Of a DNA stretch of 27,143 nucleotides, positions 15,150 to 23,073 are shown piece by piece. The DNA comes from Euryarchaeota archaeon UBA105 (lineage in GTDB: Archaea > Thermoplasmatota > Poseidoniia > Poseidoniales > Thalassarchaeaceae): assembly GCA_002496905.1 (NCBI GenBank), contig DALV01000083.1, positions 1 to 27,143 on the forward strand, given 5' to 3'. The notes below the pieces were generated by a model. It ran no database searches. It had not been told where the DNA came from and saw nothing but the letters and a program-made list of their open reading frames with translations. The position numbers were made by a program, and so were the translations under genes. How positions within the stretch are numbered: the stretch's first letter is position 1; each line of letters opens with the position of its first letter.

Positions 15150-16331
15150 TTAGATTAAACCGAGATTTTTTCCTACATGCTCGAAGATTCTGAGAACTTG
15201 GTCTAAGTCTTCTCTAGTTAATCCTGCAGACATTTGCGTTCTCACTCTAGCCTTATCTCTGGCTACCATCGGGAATGTGATTGCACCAGCCATTACGCCT
15301 TCTTTTGCTAAAGATTGAGAAAGCGACTTCGCATTTGCAGATTCCCCACACATTACTGGAATAATTGGAGTCTCGGATAGACCTGTGTCAAAACCTAATG
15401 ATTGTAATTCATCTCTGAAATAATTTGTATTTTCCCAAAGCCTTGCATGATGTTCAGGTTCTGCCATTAAAACCTCAACAGCCGCCTTCTGAGCCGCTGC
15501 AACACCGGGTGGCTGGCTACCTGATAGTAACCAGGAACGAGAATGATTCAGTGCATGTGTTCGAACATCCTCAGAACCTGCGACAATTCCTCCTTGTACC
15601 CCCAAAGCTTTGGAAAACGAGCCAACCTCAAAATCTACTTTTCCTTGTAACTTGAAGTGGTCAACAATTCCTGCTCCACCTTCACCTAGAACGCCCTCTC
15701 CATGACAATCATCAACGAATACCATTGCACCATGTTCTTCGGCGAGAGACGAAATCTCATCTAATGGTGCAATATCTCCATCCATTGAGAATACACCATC
15801 TGTGATAATCAATTTTCTATCAGCGGTCGAATGCTCATTTAGAACCGCCTCCAATGCTCCCATATCATTGTGAGAGTAAACCGCGCGTTGGGCTTTTGTT
15901 AATCGGACTCCATCGATGATTGAGCCGTGATTAAGTTCGTCACTGATAATTACATCCTGATTTCCCTGCACTAATGTTGGGATTAATCCAACATTTGCTG
16001 TGTACCCAGCGGAGTAAATTAAAGAAGCCTCAACACCCTTGAATTCAGCTACCTTTTTTTCTGCTTCTAAATGAATATCCATGGTCCCGGCTATAGCTCG
16101 AACAGATCCACTTCCTGCACCGTATTTTGTGGTGGCATCAATCATTGCTTGGACTATTTTTGGATGGTTTGTAAGATTCAGATAATTGTTTGCCGAGAGC
16201 ATGATGGTTGATTTACCATCCATTGTAACTCTTGGCTGATTAGCAGATTGGAGAGTAGGGGGATTCCATTCCAAACCCTGTTCTTTTAGCGCCTCGAAGC
16301 GCTCCTTCATCCACGAGATGTCGCCGCTCAC
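15150..16331 (-). CDS. kbl: Glycine C-acetyltransferase (2-amino-3-ketobutyrate CoA ligase)
   Basis: This PLP enzyme of the alpha-oxoamine synthase family interconverts 2-amino-3-oxobutyrate plus CoA and glycine plus acetyl-CoA, the second step of threonine degradation. The 393-residue length is the family norm. Visible motifs are NNYLNLTNHP (48-57), GAGSGSVRAIAGT (71-83), DELNHGSIIDG, VDDCHGEGVLGEGG (206-219; Asp207 and His210 contact PLP) and GSFSKALG with the PLP-binding Lys241. No threonine dehydrogenase gene is adjacent, and close relatives in the family use other acyl-CoAs, so the exact substrate is a strong but not certain call. The start is GTG 16331 or ATG 16310. The thioesterase gene follows on the same transcript. 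Confidence 0.9.
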   Translation of the reverse strand: MSGDISWMKERFEALKEQGLEWNPPTLQSANQPRVTMDGKSTIMLSANNYLNLTNHPKIVQAMIDATTKYGAGSGSVRAIAGTMDIHLEAEKKVAEFKGVEASLIYSAGYTANVGLIPTLVQGNQDVIISDELNHGSIIDGVRLTKAQRAVYSHNDMGALEAVLNEHSTADRKLIITDGVFSMDGDIAPLDEISSLAEEHGAMVFVDDCHGEGVLGEGGAGIVDHFKLQGKVDFEVGSFSKALGVQGGIVAGSEDVRTHALNHSRSWLLSGSQPPGVAAAQKAAVEVLMAEPEHHARLWENTNYFRDELQSLGFDTGLSETPIIPVMCGESANAKSLSQSLAKEGVMAGAITFPMVARDKARVRTQMSAGLTREDLDQVLRIFEHVGKNLGLI

Positions 16332-16347
16332 GGCCCTGACAGGTCGA

Positions 16348-16376
16348 CTGCCTTGATGATTTCATCGGAACGGCAG
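16348..16376. repeat. Nested inverted repeats in the kbl/MBL divergent region
   Basis: CTGCC (16348-16352) pairs with GGCAG (16372-16376). Between them, GATGA and TCATC flank a TT. The palindrome lies 17 bases before the kbl start and could be an operator or a 5' leader hairpin. It is short and may be chance. Confidence 0.25.
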
Positions 16377-16423
16377 ACTAACTTCGTCGACGACTCTTTC
16401 AGCACTAGCGGGCTTCACGGTGT

Positions 16424-17299
16424 ATGGAAGGCGTAGTCCCCACCTTGACAATTCTTGGAACTGCCCAAGATGGGGGAGTCCCTCAAGCAGGATGTGGGTG
16501 CTCAAATTGCAATGCAGCATTCGAAAACCCGGAAAGAGTTCGATTTCCTGTATCTCTAGGAGTTATGGATAACCAAGGTGGGATGCACTTAATCGAAGCA
16601 ACTAGGGCTTTACCAGAACAGTTGAAAATATGGGCGGATGCTTGTCGATATGACTGCCCAATAAGACCTAACTCGGTATTACTAACCCACGCCCATTTAG
16701 GTCATATCGAAGGAATCGGTCAATTCGGTAAAGAAGCGATGGGGTGCCGTAATCTTACACTTGTGGCTAGTGAATCTGTGGCTTCAATTCTTCAGGAGAA
16801 GAAGCTAATGACTCCATTTGTTGTAGCAGATTTTGGCTCACAGAATCTGCCTAAATTCCAGCAAGGAGGAGTAGTGTTTGATTTCATACCCGTTCCTCAC
16901 AGAGACGATACTTCTGACACCCACGCGATTTTAATTTCAGGAGAAAATAAAAGAGTATTATTTCTTCCAGATCATGATGATTGGGAGCAGACTTTGAAAT
17001 CCGTAGGATATACAAATCCAAATGAGTGGTTTCAGTCTCTTGGAGCCACTCATGTGTTACTAGATGCAACCTTTTGGAATGGAGAAGAACTATCAGGTCG
17101 AGATATGAAAGATGTACCTCACCCCACCGTTGAAGACTCTCTTGCAAGACTTCAGGAAGGTGGTATAGGTGGCCCTGAAATAATTTTGATTCACCTTAAC
17201 CACACCAATCCACTCAATAATCCGAATAGCCATCAATCTCGCATGGTTGAAGACGCTGGTCATAGTATTGGTCGGAGAGGCTTGACCATAGAATTGTAA
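16424..17299 (+). CDS. PqqB-like metallo-beta-lactamase-fold hydrolase
   Basis: The 291-residue protein begins with ILGTAQDGGVPQAGCGCSNC (10-29), which matches the start of PqqB-like MBL proteins, including a three-Cys cluster (24, 26, 29). The metal motif is THAHLGH (88-94), that is HxHxGH rather than the usual HxHxDH. A form of HxHxGH occurs in some PqqB-like proteins in my recollection, so this may be normal for the subfamily. Later metal-ligand candidates are VPHRDD (His178 region), LPDHDD and IHLNHTNP. No other PQQ genes are present, so a role in PQQ synthesis is not supported. It probably acts on a small cytoplasmic substrate. It is divergent from kbl, and 44 bases separate it from riboflavin kinase. 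Confidence 0.85.
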   Translation: MEGVVPTLTILGTAQDGGVPQAGCGCSNCNAAFENPERVRFPVSLGVMDNQGGMHLIEATRALPEQLKIWADACRYDCPIRPNSVLLTHAHLGHIEGIGQFGKEAMGCRNLTLVASESVASILQEKKLMTPFVVADFGSQNLPKFQQGGVVFDFIPVPHRDDTSDTHAILISGENKRVLFLPDHDDWEQTLKSVGYTNPNEWFQSLGATHVLLDATFWNGEELSGRDMKDVPHPTVEDSLARLQEGGIGGPEIILIHLNHTNPLNNPNSHQSRMVEDAGHSIGRRGLTIEL

Positions 17300-17314
17300 G
17301 GCAAAATACTGATG

Positions 17315-17322
17315 CTTATTTG
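17315..17322 (+). promoter_or_regulatory. TATA-like box for riboflavin kinase
   Basis: CTTATTTG is centred 26 bases before the ATG at 17344, with no ribosome binding site between. It is almost the same box as at 11183, and it supports a leaderless start and a promoter separate from the upstream gene. Confidence 0.4.
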
Positions 17323-17343
17323 TAATGGGTCCAACGCACGGTC

Positions 17344-17778
17344 ATGGAACTGTCTGGGACAGTCACAAGTGGACTTGGACGGGCTCATGTTTTCATGGCT
17401 CAGAGTCACTATCAAGAGCAGTTCAAAACGGTCCTAGGATCTGGTGCATGGCCGGGTACTCTCAATGTAGATATTCTAGAGGATGGAATTAGCACCTATC
17501 AAGAACTGAGAACCATAGCAGGTCTAGAGCAAGGTGAAATTTTCGCAGATATAGAATCTATTAGAATCGCAGGATTTGAACGGGAAGGTCGGTCTTTCGG
17601 TGGAGCTACTGCTTTCCCTGCAAGTATTTCATCCGATGGAGAGAACTGGATAAAATGTGCAATTCTAATCCCTGATTTAACTCGACATACTAAAACAGCC
17701 GAGGTGATTTCGAGTTCTTTCCTACGCGAAAGATTACCTTGTTCTGATGAAGATATGGTTACTTTACGTCTTGGATGA
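17344..17778 (+). CDS. ribK: CTP-dependent riboflavin kinase, archaeal type
   Basis: Archaeal RibK (DUF120 family) makes FMN from riboflavin using CTP instead of ATP. The 144-residue protein has the full signature: GTVTSGLGRAHVFM (5-18), WPGTLNVDI (36-44), SFGGATAFPA, the nucleotide-site stretch ILIPDLTRHTKTAEVIS, and the closing LRERLPCSDEDMVTLRLG. The length matches stand-alone archaeal enzymes. The last 20 bases overlap the 3' end of truA on the other strand. The function is a confident family assignment. Confidence 0.92.
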   Translation: MELSGTVTSGLGRAHVFMAQSHYQEQFKTVLGSGAWPGTLNVDILEDGISTYQELRTIAGLEQGEIFADIESIRIAGFEREGRSFGGATAFPASISSDGENWIKCAILIPDLTRHTKTAEVISSSFLRERLPCSDEDMVTLRLG

Positions 17779-18640
17779 GTCTCAACCATTCTCTCTCTAA
17801 GATCGAGCTATTTTCCATCCTGGCTAGGTTCAACCATCGTTTGTGAACTCTTTTTCCCTTAGGGGGTATACTGATTCCCTCTATGATATTTGGAACCTCA
17901 AACTTGTGAGAAAAATCACGATGACCTAGCGACCAAAGAATAAGGCCGTCAGCTGGCGCTAGACCAAGATCTAATGTTTCCTCTGGTTTTTCTAAAGCCA
18001 ATGCTATTTCATCTAATTCAATATCTTTCTTTGCAAATTTATGAAGGGAAGAAGCCATTCGACGAATTTGATTCCACAAGAATGAATCTCCAACCACAGT
18101 GAATCCAACGATGCGTCCTGAACTATCCTGCCATGGTTGGCAGGAGTCAATATTTCGAATTGGGCTTCTAACGGAATCGAGCCTGCAGAAATTTGTGAAA
18201 TCATGCTGGCCAATGAACAGGTTGCAAGCATTACTAAATCTCTCATATTCTACATCAGAAGGCCAACCTGGAATCATTTCTAAACGATAGATATAGAGCC
18301 TTTTTTCTGCGGTTCTTGACCTTGTGCCCTCAGGAACTCTACAAGCCTTCCAGACCACAAGATCTTCGGGCAGATGATCATTTAATGCAGAAACTAAGGA
18401 GGACTCGTCAATAACATTAGCAATATCCCTTGGAAGAGATATTGTTGCCAAATTCATCCTAACGCTTACTCCTGAGTCCGTTCTACTTGACATCTCAAGA
18501 CAGGATTCGGTCCACCACCCTAATCTTTCGATGGCTTGTTTTAACTCACCTTGGACAGTTCGGACATCTGGTTGGATTTGGGAACCGTGGAACTTAGCGC
18601 CATGGTAGCCCAAGGCGACCATCATTAGGTCGCTATCCAC
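17759..18640 (-). CDS. truA: tRNA pseudouridine synthase A
   Basis: TruA makes pseudouridine at positions 38-40 of the tRNA anticodon arm. The catalytic Asp is in SSRTDSGVSV (Asp55; the usual form is GRTDxGVHA). Other family features are YHGAKFHGSQ (12-21), the HDFTNFCR stretch and SFLWNQIRRM. At 293 residues it is of normal length. The GTG at 18640 is preferred, because GAGGG precedes it by about seven bases; ATG 18625 and 18622 are alternatives. It lies 12 bases after the TPR-like gene and is probably the last gene of that transcript. Its 3' end overlaps ribK in a tail-to-tail arrangement. Confidence 0.92.
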   Translation of the reverse strand: MDSDLMMVALGYHGAKFHGSQIQPDVRTVQGELKQAIERLGWWTESCLEMSSRTDSGVSVRMNLATISLPRDIANVIDESSLVSALNDHLPEDLVVWKACRVPEGTRSRTAEKRLYIYRLEMIPGWPSDVEYERFSNACNLFIGQHDFTNFCRLDSVRSPIRNIDSCQPWQDSSGRIVGFTVVGDSFLWNQIRRMASSLHKFAKKDIELDEIALALEKPEETLDLGLAPADGLILWSLGHRDFSHKFEVPNIIEGISIPPKGKRVHKRWLNLARMENSSILEREWLRLIQDVK

Positions 18641-18652
18641 GCCGAACCCTCT

Positions 18653-19201
18653 TCACTCTTCGAGTCCGAGGTACTCAATTGCCTCTTCAGCGGATGAAAA
18701 ACCTAGGCCTAGAAGTGCAAAGGTCACTGCCTCAGAGATATATTGTCTTGCAATCGGTGCACTTCTATCGAAGTTAGTTTTGAGATCTATTGCCTCGATT
18801 AATCCTCTTGCAGCCTCATAGAGATGGAAAGAAACATCGGTTTCATCTGAGGCTTTTCCAATTTCAACCAACTTGTGTAATTGCCTAACTGCCATAGGAA
18901 TACGATCGAATTCTACTAAAGCGTTAGCATATGCAGCATTGTAGTCTGCATTTTCAGGAGCCATACTCGCTGCTCTTCGGAAATATGCATTGATTTGACC
19001 TTCGTTAATTCGGTCATTTCCCTTGTCATCTAAGTTGCCATTTTCTTGAATATCAAATAGAGCGGCTTCCGCCCATCCGTGGTAACCAGCAGGGTCATCT
19101 GGGTTAGAATCGATATAGCCCTCGAATACCGCCATAGCGCCTGCAAAGTCTCCGCTAGTAATCAGTTGAGCCGCCTGTGTAACTACCTCGTCTGCACTCA
19201 T
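18653..19201 (-). CDS. TPR-like helical repeat protein
   Basis: A 182-residue acidic, all-helical protein. The N-terminal part has two helix pairs typical of tetratricopeptide repeats: SGDFAGAMAVFEGYIDSNPDDPAGYHGWAEA, then a pair around YFRRAASMAPENADYNAAYANALV with the usual A, Y and P positions. The rest is weaker. TPR proteins bind other proteins, and the partner is unknown. I chose ATG 19201, which has GAGGGA six bases upstream; the longer frame from 19225 would include that ribosome site. It lies between the Trp-rich gene and truA on the same strand. Confidence 0.83.
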   Translation of the reverse strand: MSADEVVTQAAQLITSGDFAGAMAVFEGYIDSNPDDPAGYHGWAEAALFDIQENGNLDDKGNDRINEGQINAYFRRAASMAPENADYNAAYANALVEFDRIPMAVRQLHKLVEIGKASDETDVSFHLYEAARGLIEAIDLKTNFDRSAPIARQYISEAVTFALLGLGFSSAEEAIEYLGLEE

Positions 19202-19277
19202 CTCTATCCCTCGGGTAACTCTCACTGCAATACCTGTTATGAACGGTGCGGCGTAAACCGCCCCAAATCATCGGCGA

Positions 19278-20468
19278 TTAATTCAGTATGCCCCAGGCAT
19301 GTTCTGCATTGCCCCTAATCCACTCATAATCGTCAATAGTACGCAAACCTTTCTCGTCTAGTATTGCAATTTTCTCTATCTCAAGAGGATATTCATTGTA
19401 GGTCAAATGGCTAACAAAACCGGCTCGAGTAGGTTGATCGAAAACCCATCTTGCACGTGATGTTGCCCGTACATGAATAGAAACTTGAGTTCGCCCATTC
19501 CAGACCTTTATCTTGAATCTAGGAAGTAAATTCCCCTGTTCATCTCTAAGTGCATTTTCTCCTTCTTGTCGTTCTAATTCAACAGTACATCGCTTGAATT
19601 TCTCAGTTCGATTTCTGTTAGCATCATGAAATAACCCCGAGCCAGCATTTGGTGTTCGGAAGAAATCACGCATTGACCAAGGTGTGTCATCTTTCATTGT
19701 AAATGAAGGAGAAACGTGAGGCATGAACCAATCAAGATATGAGCCATCGTCAAAATGCAACATCCCCCAAAACCAAGGTAAACTCGGGGCCTGAACCCCA
19801 ACCTTCTGGATATATGCTGAGCCCTCAACTTCTTCTCCATCAATATTCAATTTCGCTTTCATCCCATGCACTCTTTGGATATCATAACCCAAATTCAAAC
19901 CGAATACATTATTCTTGTATTTCGCAGTACTTGGTCGCTCCCACCAAGGAGTCATTTCTACGCTGAAATCTTTGGGAGAACCTTCCTTGACTTTTTCTGG
20001 ATCACTGGTCAGATTTAGCCAAAATGAACGCCGACCCGGTCGCAATCCAAAGGATAGATCTTCAGATGTCAGAGGAACTACTGCCCCAGCACCCATTCCT
20101 GTCTCTTGCGCCTCATCCGGCCAAAGTGGGTGATTATCATCTACAGAGGCCATTCTACACTCTTTCATTAGTAGCGGCTCAAACATTTTGTTGCCGTCAT
20201 ACCACCATGCACAAACCATGCCAGACATCACGGTGCCTCCCTCTTCGTCAACCAGCATTCTTGCCTTAGGTATCCACCAGTGGCCACTTACTCTAACTGC
20301 AGGAGTTTCCTTTGAGGACCAAAGTACCATCAATTGCCTAGAACGTTCTGGATGGATTGGGTCAGGAACCAGAACCAATACCCACCACCACCACCAAGAA
20401 AGTCGATTGATAGGAGGTAATACGTCAAAGCGCCAAAATTTACTAAAATCACCCTCTATTCTTTCCAT
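19278..20468 (-). CDS. Trp-rich protein of uncertain family, last gene coupled to the ABC cluster
   Basis: I do not firmly recognise this 396-residue protein. It is rich in Trp and in beta strand, with no clear signal peptide. A run of five Trp is followed by a hydrophobic stretch (VLVLVPDP) near residue 30, which could be a short membrane-interacting segment. The stretches WFWGMLHFDDGSYLDWF (about residue 237) and the late ARWVFDQPT...VSHLTYNEYPLEIEK resemble the lipocalin-like fold of AttH/CrtC proteins, which include carotenoid hydratases; this is weak. An ideal ribosome site, TAGGAGGTGA, lies in the last codons and stop region of the preceding permease gene and fixes ATG 20468. The link to the ABC genes suggests it works with the transporter. 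Confidence 0.85.
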   Translation of the reverse strand: MERIEGDFSKFWRFDVLPPINRLSWWWWWVLVLVPDPIHPERSRQLMVLWSSKETPAVRVSGHWWIPKARMLVDEEGGTVMSGMVCAWWYDGNKMFEPLLMKECRMASVDDNHPLWPDEAQETGMGAGAVVPLTSEDLSFGLRPGRRSFWLNLTSDPEKVKEGSPKDFSVEMTPWWERPSTAKYKNNVFGLNLGYDIQRVHGMKAKLNIDGEEVEGSAYIQKVGVQAPSLPWFWGMLHFDDGSYLDWFMPHVSPSFTMKDDTPWSMRDFFRTPNAGSGLFHDANRNRTEKFKRCTVELERQEGENALRDEQGNLLPRFKIKVWNGRTQVSIHVRATSRARWVFDQPTRAGFVSHLTYNEYPLEIEKIAILDEKGLRTIDDYEWIRGNAEHAWGILN

Positions 20469-20475
20469 ATAGAGG

Positions 20476-20485
20476 TCACCTCCTA
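20476..20485 (-). promoter_or_regulatory. Strong ribosome binding site for the Trp-rich gene
   Basis: TAGGAGGTGA on the minus strand matches the full anti-Shine-Dalgarno. It lies after the permease stop (20489-20491) and before ATG 20468. The downstream CCTC can pair with GAGG, so some folding over the site is possible. Confidence 0.7.
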
Positions 20486-20488
20486 ACA

Positions 20489-22135
20489 TCACATTATCTC
20501 TCGACGTTTGAATTGACGCTGACCAAACAGAATCATCAATGATGTAATCAACATCAATACAATTACCGATATCAAACCAGATACAAATGGACTTTCAGTT
20601 CCAAGTGTATGCACAGGAGGATTCCAGAAAGCCGTTATTCCTGAGGGAAGTTCGAAAGCGGTTGCAATTAGATGCATTTCTATGGTATTTGGCCATACTA
20701 TAAGCACAATTGAGTCGATTAATTGTAACGTCCAATGAGAGACCGAAAGAACGGGAATAAGCTCAGCCCCACCAAGAGTAAGTACTGCCATAACAAATTC
20801 ATAAACTCCAATTACCAATGCGATGTAAACTCCATATCTTGAGGAAAGTAAACCTAGGGTGTTGAATATCGCCCCATATGCAGCTAGGGCTAATATCGTC
20901 GCGAAGGCTATACCAAACCATACAATTACATCTTTTAATCTAAATATTGAATCTCCAGGACCTAGGGAGGCTGTAACCAAACCCATCAATAATGACATAA
21001 CTAGTACGAATCCACCCGCTACGATGAGATAACCAAGTATTCTGTAAGTGATGAATTCTCCACGGTGAATCGGTTTAGAAAGAAGATAATGTAGAGTTCC
21101 ATTCTCTGTTTCATCTCTAACCAATCCCAATGCTAGGAAGAGTGGTAAGAAAATACCTAGAATCATCACAAAGGCAATTTTCCCGGTCCCAATAATGAAT
21201 GCACGATGTGCATCTTCGTACGCTAGATTTTCTTCACTTGGGTCCTCATCAACATTATCATCCGGATATATCGCTATTACATTTCCATCTGAATCAAGAA
21301 TCCATTCGACATCGCAATCAATACCATTTCGATTACGATCAGGCTCATGTCTATCTTCCCACCACCATTGTGGCTCTGGGTCTCCAGGCCAACCAATTCG
21401 TAAACAGTCTCCATCATCATCGAATCCATTTATTTTATTTGGATCTCCAGTCCAATCTATATCATCCTCATCGATGTAATTCGATGCTGGTTCTGGGTCA
21501 ACATGGAAAACATCCTCCATGTAACCCCAAGCTCCTCCCCATCCTTCTTCGACCCTCAATGTTCCATTACCTGTGAATGATGCTTCATAGACTAATATGG
21601 AATTTTCTGCCAATAAGCAACCATCCCCCCAATCTAGCCAGAAATCTTCGAATAACTCGCCATCCGGACAAACATCCAAATTGGAAACATCGAGAAATAC
21701 CTCTCCATCAATCAGGCTATTTTCTATCCAATTGTAAGTAAATGTACCAGTTACGTATCTCCAAGTGTGGTTTCCCGAATGTTGCCCTACGCCCCCCCAC
21801 TCAAAGTAACCTTCTTGGACAAAATATCCAGAACCAGGGAATGAGAATGGATCGTTTGCATCACTACCATACTTGTATTCCTGGCCCGCAGGATAACCAT
21901 CCTCATCCCAATCATGAGAATCATTATCGTTATCGATAGGTTCCCAACCATCTCTTACTCCTCCAACAAACAATGCAAGTAAACAAATTAGCAGTAGGAA
22001 ACTAACGGCCAAGACCACCCAGGTAGATAGGCGATTTCTCAATTGACGTATGGTTAGTTCTGTAATCGCTCCAGCCTTTCTATCAAGCCTAGTCCATACA
22101 GTCTCAGCAAGACCTCTACCTTGTCTATCCATCAT
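20489..22135 (-). CDS. ABC-2 type permease with large acidic ectodomain
   Basis: A 548-residue permease subunit. One membrane segment (about 38-60) is followed by about 255 hydrophilic, mostly extracytoplasmic residues (61-315), then a C-terminal cluster of five to six helices (316-540) with the ABC-2 signature ETENGTLHYLLSKPIHRGEF after the second. The ectodomain contains a thrombospondin-3-like acidic repeat at about 68-97 (DxDxDxHDxDxDGxPxGxE...GSDxNDP) and more Asp-rich loops around 222-246 and 268-296, all suggestive of calcium binding. Several paired Trp and Gly-rich stretches suggest a beta-rich fold. It overlaps the upstream ATPase stop by four bases (ATGA), so the pair is translationally coupled. 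Cargo and direction are unknown; export is usual for ABC-2 permeases. Confidence 0.9.
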   Translation of the reverse strand: MMDRQGRGLAETVWTRLDRKAGAITELTIRQLRNRLSTWVVLAVSFLLLICLLALFVGGVRDGWEPIDNDNDSHDWDEDGYPAGQEYKYGSDANDPFSFPGSGYFVQEGYFEWGGVGQHSGNHTWRYVTGTFTYNWIENSLIDGEVFLDVSNLDVCPDGELFEDFWLDWGDGCLLAENSILVYEASFTGNGTLRVEEGWGGAWGYMEDVFHVDPEPASNYIDEDDIDWTGDPNKINGFDDDGDCLRIGWPGDPEPQWWWEDRHEPDRNRNGIDCDVEWILDSDGNVIAIYPDDNVDEDPSEENLAYEDAHRAFIIGTGKIAFVMILGIFLPLFLALGLVRDETENGTLHYLLSKPIHRGEFITYRILGYLIVAGGFVLVMSLLMGLVTASLGPGDSIFRLKDVIVWFGIAFATILALAAYGAIFNTLGLLSSRYGVYIALVIGVYEFVMAVLTLGGAELIPVLSVSHWTLQLIDSIVLIVWPNTIEMHLIATAFELPSGITAFWNPPVHTLGTESPFVSGLISVIVLMLITSLMILFGQRQFKRREIM

Positions 22136-23073
22136 GAAGCATCACCTACAAGATACCCAAGTAAAGCCTCAAGATTATCATCAGGATTCTCAATCGAGGT
22201 GATTTTCAACCCTGAATCTACTATCACCCTTGGTAATACATCATGTGCTGCGGAGAGGTCATTGGTCAATACCTCCAAAGCACCCTCTTCTGCGAACCTA
22301 ACTCCATATACTGGATCTTCAGGCACAAAATATTCTGCAAGTTTTCTTGGGTTTTCAGTTCGAATCAATATTCTATGTGGATGCTTGTCGAGCAAATCAC
22401 GAATTGCATGTAGGTTCCCTAAGGCCAGTAATCTTCCATTATGGAGAATAACAATTTGCTCTGTGATTCTTTCAATTTCATCCAAAATGTGGCTTGACAC
22501 TAACACCGTTTTTCCTTGCGCGCCCAAATCTCGGATAACACTCATTATGCTAGTTCTAGCTATTGGATCGCAACCGTGTAGCGGTTCATCTAGGATTATC
22601 AAATCAGGGTCATGAACCAAGGCATGAGCGATTTTTACTCTCTGTCTCATGCCTTTACTATACTTGCCGATTTCCTTATTTTGAACGTCTGCGAGACCTA
22701 CGAAATCAAGTACGTGTGATGCTCTTTCGCTGGCCTCTTCTCTAGTCATACCATGGAGACGAGCTAAGGTAGAAACAAAGTCATGCCCAGTCATCCAATC
22801 ATACAATTTCTCAGTCTCAGCAACATAACCAACTCTGCGATAGGGAGAGGTACTTTCCCAAGGATCTACGCCAAATAAACGAACATTCCCACTACTCGGC
22901 TTTAACCGCCCCATTAGTAATTTGAAAAGAGTTGATTTGCCAGCACCATTCGGTCCTAGAATTCCGGTAACTCCACCATCTATTGCCAATGATACTTCAT
23001 TGATTCCTATCACCTGCCCATACCATTTTGAGCATTTGTCAATCACAACAGCGGGAGTGTTTTTGGTACTCAT
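22132..23073 (-). CDS. ABC transporter ATPase (second pair)
   Basis: A 313-residue ATPase of the ABC-2/NatA-like kind. Walker A is GPNGAGKS (40-47), the signature is YSKGMRQR (138-144), and Walker B is LIILDE (158-163), with H-loop SSHILDEIE following. The D-loop reads LHGCDP rather than the usual NGLDP. The C-terminal about 100 residues form an accessory region like that of NatA-type ATPases. The start overlaps the stop of the upstream permease by four bases, and its own stop overlaps the next permease start by four. It partners with the permease at 20489-22135. Confidence 0.95.
   Translation of the reverse strand: MSTKNTPAVVIDKCSKWYGQVIGINEVSLAIDGGVTGILGPNGAGKSTLFKLLMGRLKPSSGNVRLFGVDPWESTSPYRRVGYVAETEKLYDWMTGHDFVSTLARLHGMTREEASERASHVLDFVGLADVQNKEIGKYSKGMRQRVKIAHALVHDPDLIILDEPLHGCDPIARTSIMSVIRDLGAQGKTVLVSSHILDEIERITEQIVILHNGRLLALGNLHAIRDLLDKHPHRILIRTENPRKLAEYFVPEDPVYGVRFAEEGALEVLTNDLSAAHDVLPRVIVDSGLKITSIENPDDNLEALLGYLVGDAS

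Noticed and set aside
20382..20396. CCA repeat as a microsatellite or CRISPR-like repeat
   Set aside because: It is only five units and is explained as five Trp codons on the minus strand.
21195..21576. Plus-strand His/Ser-rich frames inside the permease gene
   Set aside because: They are the antisense of the Asp-rich ectodomain codons, so their composition is explained.
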